A stretch of 20,530 bases of DNA. Source: a virus. Location of the stretch: positions 1-20,530 of IMG/VR virus record IMGVR_UViG_3300045999_007580. One strand, given 5' to 3'. A program made the position numbers and the translations under genes. Each line of letters begins with the position of its first letter. Within the stretch, counting starts at the first letter, position 1. The notes under the pieces were generated by a model that saw only the letters and a list, made by a program, of their open reading frames with translations, did no database searches and was not told where the DNA came from. Shown here one piece after another: positions 18,101-20,530 of the stretch.

Positions 18101-18246
18101 AGACTTCACTTAAGGGTAAAGTAAGAAAAATGTGGTACGAATCACAATTAACACCAACAGAAAAAACCATCGAAGACTTAAAAATTATTTATTCTAATAA
18201 AAGTCCAAAAGGGGATAAATTTAACTTACAAAAATCATTTAAGTAA
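12151..18246 (+). CDS. Giant multidomain baseplate protein with tandem repeats and OmpA-like domain
   Basis: A 2031-residue protein. Residues 49-330 are five tandem 52-57-residue repeats. Residues 380-850 are Pro/Tyr-rich and unassigned. Residues 850-930 hold WGSSNKKGYTYDDLP, IMWFPPYELSFDES and EPIYTYTNTSRKGNVSFKI, the WPP...W..R.EPvY.YtNt...g.vsF pattern of contractile-tail tube-adaptor/baseplate proteins. After a Thr/Pro linker (1061-1105) comes an OmpA-like domain (about 1106-1340): FYFDNDYP strand, a long helical insertion, then NLHLSKRRLDSV with R1257 at the peptidoglycan-binding arginine position. A second Gln/Pro/Thr linker (1341-1410) leads to a second baseplate block (1451-1600) with RLVFLQQCMRPGD, PPICVLRIGDFFNTK and DLNPEGIGIQPM. 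The last 430 residues are helical and Lys-rich. Its stop overlaps the next ATG (TAATG). It most likely sits at the tube-baseplate junction; the OmpA part could grip the cell wall. Confidence 0.85.
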   Translation: MESPLSFNSSENFRKKLLVRNLPPYKVDNAFSNESKPGSSEFTFNDFSTVDSPSVEQIGDKQEKLLLPINQYGPQKPNKDYGNTVTINDNQNYKTNEGEYGYPDTIGSDLETIGNNTEKQIIIKNVYRPENGLSDFGSTAWYINNDKVITTIGEGEYTVQDTVGSSLETTANADRPTLITNNQYGPQTLSNVEVSINNNFQTNANEGEYGFPDTIDSPLEIKGETDRPVLIAINQYGPENLPTTEVSINNNLQTNSNEGEYGYPDTVDSELQIVGQDTRKPNFLQNQWGPEQGQSETEVEPYRKLKSLTIPQGNYDVTDSDGSLLELVGGVKETEAYLSNRYATGEGFYDPTDFKTFQLAALQLPYANSDNTFIFLPSTYTPYSILLEDDPSGSEGSLSEDSDLAMIGAKSLNKEFKHRVALELYQQTLGQVNIFNSNVDPVTGEISAKPNTDPFDAIGLLTGNIPIVSRVYNITTPDFLFGQGINFAAKLAGLYSPYSYIPGEYFDYPDRIINGPFVNPLSLIGGAIGSLFSALQGANQSSSELMLEYTSIPTRKLLYDQLKYNQYRPNYKIGTNLTAPKGVFYIGERKNHLAELLSPAAELPQNKDRTGSSIGPVQSYSNMGKLYETDQLDGTLFGINSRNFYSAGSTKDGCILIGSSVFGGFTWIGNKESNDVNNPKPGALQGRGGEQFEDTSEFKFGQLTDFGKSESTRYNFTPGSILDVTQKLIDAGQRKSVQNPKEHVGNAINQITKVFNDGYQEITKGSKTLRWTTKNSTGGGQVQGLEYCRVFTKDRPYYTFDELQKTDGNIRKFTSSVLDSTYNLNIAPVEGSSLRDGRVKKYMFSLENLAWGSSNKKGYTYDDLPACEKGPNGGRIMWFPPYELSFDESISTQWQDNNFLGRTEPIYTYTNTSRKGNVSFKIIVDHPSILNLLVDEELKDISDSNEITQIIDSFFAGCTKYDLWDLVSKFPNFTPSDIFQAQILTQEDLVTVVEQNSYTTVQQNIDIGGQTETTPRASDCVVFHYEIGLNTNLEYTACSGNQQILTLSAGDKGDICVKRGTTPNIVTPDPSNIVTPTGQDCELNPASGQTQTTPNETPKPTNISFPDIGFYFDNDYPIGKNTRVDTVGDNEDFELWYNKYINSESCYLNGGCENQEYQKALDKIIQYGDAQKTDVTNFVLGLDKAAQDKYLDSFIDTRKSEISEFFKFVKSEFDEAKKFIETIGPLMADGNTIKFSLGSSASAVSDNSYNLHLSKRRLDSVIKWVKKQSYDGVKFDKFIEQGKLVITSATPSGEDAIIDDLYYKSINCNKPFKTNSAEGTVSVNAMACRRTKIFNVEVTKNNSENENGEQQPSNTQVNQETAGQDFTIIGQSNITPTTTTSQQPNTSTNPFVNQQPDSDPNTVTPPNTREQVVNRQERQTYKDLTKRLARKLLTECNYFEYLERTNPMIYDGIKSKIKYFQPAFHSITPEGLNSRLVFLQQCMRPGDTIPTVSTTGQGQEQLIYNDVSNSAFGAPPICVLRIGDFFNTKIAIDQISLKYDDGKFDLNPEGIGIQPMIATVSISFSFIGAHGLAGPVAKLQNALSFNYYANTEMYDERAESTETLDQLETYDRQILDQVEEQVGVVDTSAPRPEINNGGVTIGKTLTNVLNIDTSVTTGTIEYKDIFSNLVDGTKNYADKVTTTLEKINEEFLFGGLQIFTKDRKYTEGNFNYLGGNMTDTATIFGYSDKIQTKMDNLATKAKTDVDNGITPLLVGIGNENLSDVEIRKVKRQIKKDIDSKKDKMLNSLQNYSNEITNTELNYINLIDKINYVSNSNDGFIKKNNSTIIYNLSGTTEVTQPTLTGVNNTLQELIEDSLLIKNDLNDVNQKLIEFSLIPTGDYDYSENYTQDMYFSTPQPPNKVVYFMLFGKEIIDDPNKFAENLILNAIPDISDESKTNWMTWLMTTLTGSNGLVDIYKSSKTTVDKKISDYRATFYNPLFNTYKTSLKGKVRKMWYESQLTPTEKTIEDLKIIYSNKSPKGDKFNLQKSFK
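12295..13140 (+). repeat. Five in-frame tandem repeats (about 156-171 bases each)
   Basis: The encoded unit carries NQYGP (near residues 70, 182 and 234; NQWGP at 286 and a diverged NVYRPE at 125) and EGEYGYPDT (97, 206, 258; EGEYTVQDT at 154 and QGNYDVTDS at 312). Spacing is 55, 57, 52 and 52 residues. Units 3 and 4 are the most alike, including DRPxLI and EVSINNNxQTN; the outer units have drifted. DNA copies such as GGTGAATATGGTTATCCTGA recur with few changes. Confidence 0.92.
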
Positions 18247-18563
18247 TGGACTATTATAATAGATACAAAGATTTTTTAATAAACGGACAACAAACCGTAG
18301 TACCTTTTTTATCTATACCTTCGAGAGTTACAGACCAACAATATCTTTATCGAACAGGTAGAAGTAGATTGGATAAAATTAGTTTTGAAAAGTATGGTAC
18401 ACCATATTTTGGTTGGTTGATACTGGCTGCAAATGCATCTTTTGGTGGATTAGAACAAAATATACCTGATGGTACTATTTTAATTATACCTTATCCTTTA
18501 ACTGCGGCATTACAAGACTACAAATCTGCATTAGATACCTATATATTTTATTATGGCCGCTAG
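18246..18563 (+). CDS. gp53-like baseplate wedge protein (LysM-like)
   Basis: A 105-residue protein. The core YRTGRSRLDKISFEKYGTPY then FGWLILAANASFGGLEQNIP and DGTILIIPYPL matches the short LysM-related wedge proteins of contractile tails: a helix with RLDxIS..YYG.P..GW, a second helix with AN, then a turn and the IPdGtil.IP strand. T4 gp53 (196 residues) carries the same fold with additions, so this is a minimal version. In baseplates it clamps the wedges to the central hub and helps start sheath assembly. It shares its first base with the stop of the giant baseplate gene and overlaps the start of the next gene by 11 bases, so all three are translationally coupled and their products are probably partners. 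Confidence 0.85.
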   Translation: MDYYNRYKDFLINGQQTVVPFLSIPSRVTDQQYLYRTGRSRLDKISFEKYGTPYFGWLILAANASFGGLEQNIPDGTILIIPYPLTAALQDYKSALDTYIFYYGR

Positions 18564-20530
18564 ACAAAAACAAAATAAAAAAATTTATATTGAAACTGAT
18601 TATGATAACATCGTAGTTGTAAACCCAAATGAAGTTTATAATTCAGATGGAAAGAAACAGGAACGTCTTGTTGACCACGAAGAATTGGTCTATTATGCTA
18701 ATTTAGAAACTTTTATAATCCCGAGAACAAAATTAGCAATCGGAGAAGGTTTTCCGACTATAGAAAATACAACAAGTATTGCAACTCTTTTTGGTGGTGA
18801 TGATGCTTTGAAAGTTAATTTCTTAAAACCGAAAGGTAAAACTGAATTTGATACAAGTTGGTCAAAACAATTAACGGGTGAGGGTTCAAGAGATGGTTTA
18901 GGTATTAATCAAAGCGCAGAACGAGTTGCTTCTGTAGACGGTAGACAAGTATTTAGACGTTCAGTAAGGAACTACGAAGATACACAACTTTTAGGGATTA
19001 AATCAATTAGAGTGGCAATAAAGGCGTCAGGTGTTCCTGAAGTCAATATTGAAATGGTTGATATACAAGGAAGGTCTTTATTCGAACAAGGAGAAAATTC
19101 TTTATATTCTGCTTTTTTTAATTTCCCTTATCCATTGTTTTATTTAACACTTAAAGGTTATTATGGTAAAGCAATTAGATATAGACTTTCTTTAATGTCT
19201 TTTAATGCCACTTTCGATGCTGACACAGGTAATTACAATATTTCATTAAAACTTGTTGGTAAGTTTACAGCATTACTTTTTGATACCCCTTTGTCTTACG
19301 CGGTAAATGCTCCTAAGATGTATAACACTCAAATAACGGTTACAGAACCTAATGGGAATAAAAGTTTTTTTAACACATATAAAGGAAGACAAAAGTTAAA
19401 TGAGGTATATGACATATATGAAAGAAAGGGATTAATACCACCAAACTTTCCGAGATATTCCTTGGAAGAATTTAAATATAAGGTTGAAAAATTTACAACG
19501 GATTTTCAAAATGATTTAAAGGCAAAGACAGACTTTACAAAGTTAAATGATTTAGAAGACTTCTCAGAAAACTTAAAAAAACTTAATAAGGAAGTTTATG
19601 AGTACGCTATTAATAATGTTGTAGATAGAAATAGTTTTTATGTTCAGGGTGATGAAGTTTATTATCCATTTAAAAAAGAATTGACTTTTCAATCGAGAGA
19701 AGACTTCAAAACCAAAATATCAGAAAGAATAAATGCTTATGTTGCAAATTTAAAAAACAACGCCACGTTTGGTGAAAATAAAAATGCTGAGTATCAAATT
19801 AACGTAACCATAAAAGGTATAAAAGATATTCTTAGAAAACTTGATTTTAATACTTGGAGTAGTAATAAACAAGATGTTACTAATACATACTTTTATAGAA
19901 ACAATAGACCACTCGATTCGAATATTAATCCTGGTGAGTATGAAAAATTTATTAAAGATGAGGCGCGCATTGCTTTGTTAGACACTAAAGTTAAAAACGA
20001 AAAGGGGGAGTGGGTTGAAGAACTTCCTGACTATTTAGTATTTGGTGATAAAATAGTTGCTGACGGTACATATTCTAGAAATTCATATTTAGATAAATTA
20101 GATGTGATGTTCACTAGTTTAAGTGCTAAACAAAAAATAATTGAAGATGAATTAACACAATATTATATTGGTAAACAATTGAGTAATCCGTTAGAAGGTG
20201 GATTAGGATTTAAACCAACGATAAGAAATGTGTTTGCAATTATTTTAGCAGGTGCTGACGCATTTTATAGACTAATGGATGAAAATCATGAAGAGGCATG
20301 GAATGTCAGAACTGATAAAAATCGTTTATTAGCTGTAATTCCGTCAGACAAAAATTTTTCAGTTGATGCATTAAAATCAATACAAACGTCTAGTACTAAC
20401 TTGAATAGTGATAATGTTGTATATCCGTGGCCATTATATTTTACATTAGAAAAACAAGATAATGGAAGTGACTTATACACGATACAATATCCTGGTGATG
20501 CTAAATATATAAGACAGACAAGGGCTTATG
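18553..20530 (+). CDS. Large baseplate / tail structural protein (3' end beyond window)
   Basis: From ATG at 18553 the frame is open for 659 codons to the window end. It overlaps the gp53-like gene by 11 bases. The N-terminal 175 residues are mixed, with YYANLETFIIPRTKLAIGEG (about 49-68). Residues 177-212 are the most recognisable stretch: FEQGENSLYSAFF, FPYPLFYLTLKGYYGKAIRY. This LF..G..S.Y..FF.lPYP.F.LTvKGyYGKa block recurs in structural proteins of large environmental phages. It leads into a beta segment, FNATFDADTGNYNISLKLVG. The rest (about 290-659) is charged, largely helical, with no catalytic motif. The operon position after the wedge gene suggests a baseplate component, but I cannot match it to a T4 protein with confidence. 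Confidence 0.82.
   Translation, partial: MAARQKQNKKIYIETDYDNIVVVNPNEVYNSDGKKQERLVDHEELVYYANLETFIIPRTKLAIGEGFPTIENTTSIATLFGGDDALKVNFLKPKGKTEFDTSWSKQLTGEGSRDGLGINQSAERVASVDGRQVFRRSVRNYEDTQLLGIKSIRVAIKASGVPEVNIEMVDIQGRSLFEQGENSLYSAFFNFPYPLFYLTLKGYYGKAIRYRLSLMSFNATFDADTGNYNISLKLVGKFTALLFDTPLSYAVNAPKMYNTQITVTEPNGNKSFFNTYKGRQKLNEVYDIYERKGLIPPNFPRYSLEEFKYKVEKFTTDFQNDLKAKTDFTKLNDLEDFSENLKKLNKEVYEYAINNVVDRNSFYVQGDEVYYPFKKELTFQSREDFKTKISERINAYVANLKNNATFGENKNAEYQINVTIKGIKDILRKLDFNTWSSNKQDVTNTYFYRNNRPLDSNINPGEYEKFIKDEARIALLDTKVKNEKGEWVEELPDYLVFGDKIVADGTYSRNSYLDKLDVMFTSLSAKQKIIEDELTQYYIGKQLSNPLEGGLGFKPTIRNVFAIILAGADAFYRLMDENHEEAWNVRTDKNRLLAVIPSDKNFSVDALKSIQTSSTNLNSDNVVYPWPLYFTLEKQDNGSDLYTIQYPGDAKYIRQTRAY

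Overview
The window reads as part of the virion-structure region of a large contractile-tailed (T4-type myovirus) bacteriophage. Sheath, tube, tail-terminator, tape-measure-type and baseplate-type proteins lie in a T4-like order. The DNA is AT-rich and genes are tightly packed, several sharing TAATG stop/start junctions. Most starts lack a Shine-Dalgarno motif and are instead preceded by A-rich DNA, which, with the base composition, suggests a Bacteroidota (flavobacterium-like) host. That host call is inference.

Left end, minus strand (1-2520): a partial gene encodes a HExxH metallopeptidase-like domain followed by an Fe/Mn superoxide dismutase N-terminal domain. Upstream of it is a SNF2-family helicase. 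Both are transcribed away from the tail genes.

Tail module, plus strand (2576-20530): a neck/connector-like protein, a gp15-like tail terminator, a large gp18-type sheath protein, a 45-residue peptide coupled to a HAD-family phosphatase, the gp19-type tube protein, a gp26-like protein and a gp51-like peptide, a 602-residue tape-measure-like protein, a 2031-residue baseplate protein with N-terminal tandem repeats and an embedded OmpA-like domain, a 105-residue gp53/LysM-like wedge protein, and a large baseplate-type protein that runs off the right end. A 53-residue ribbon-helix-helix protein is encoded on the minus strand between the gp15-like and sheath genes.

Plus-strand genes would build the tail: tube and sheath polymers, tape measure and its probable assembly factors, then the baseplate. 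The most unusual points are the peptidase-superoxide dismutase fusion, the OmpA-like domain embedded in the giant baseplate protein, N-termini on two non-structural proteins that resemble T4 capsid-targeting peptides, and a recurring TATTTATA-type motif before most starts. No tRNA, CRISPR array, insertion sequence or gene-free stretch over 300 bases was seen; the longest gap is about 120 bases, at 4297-4419.
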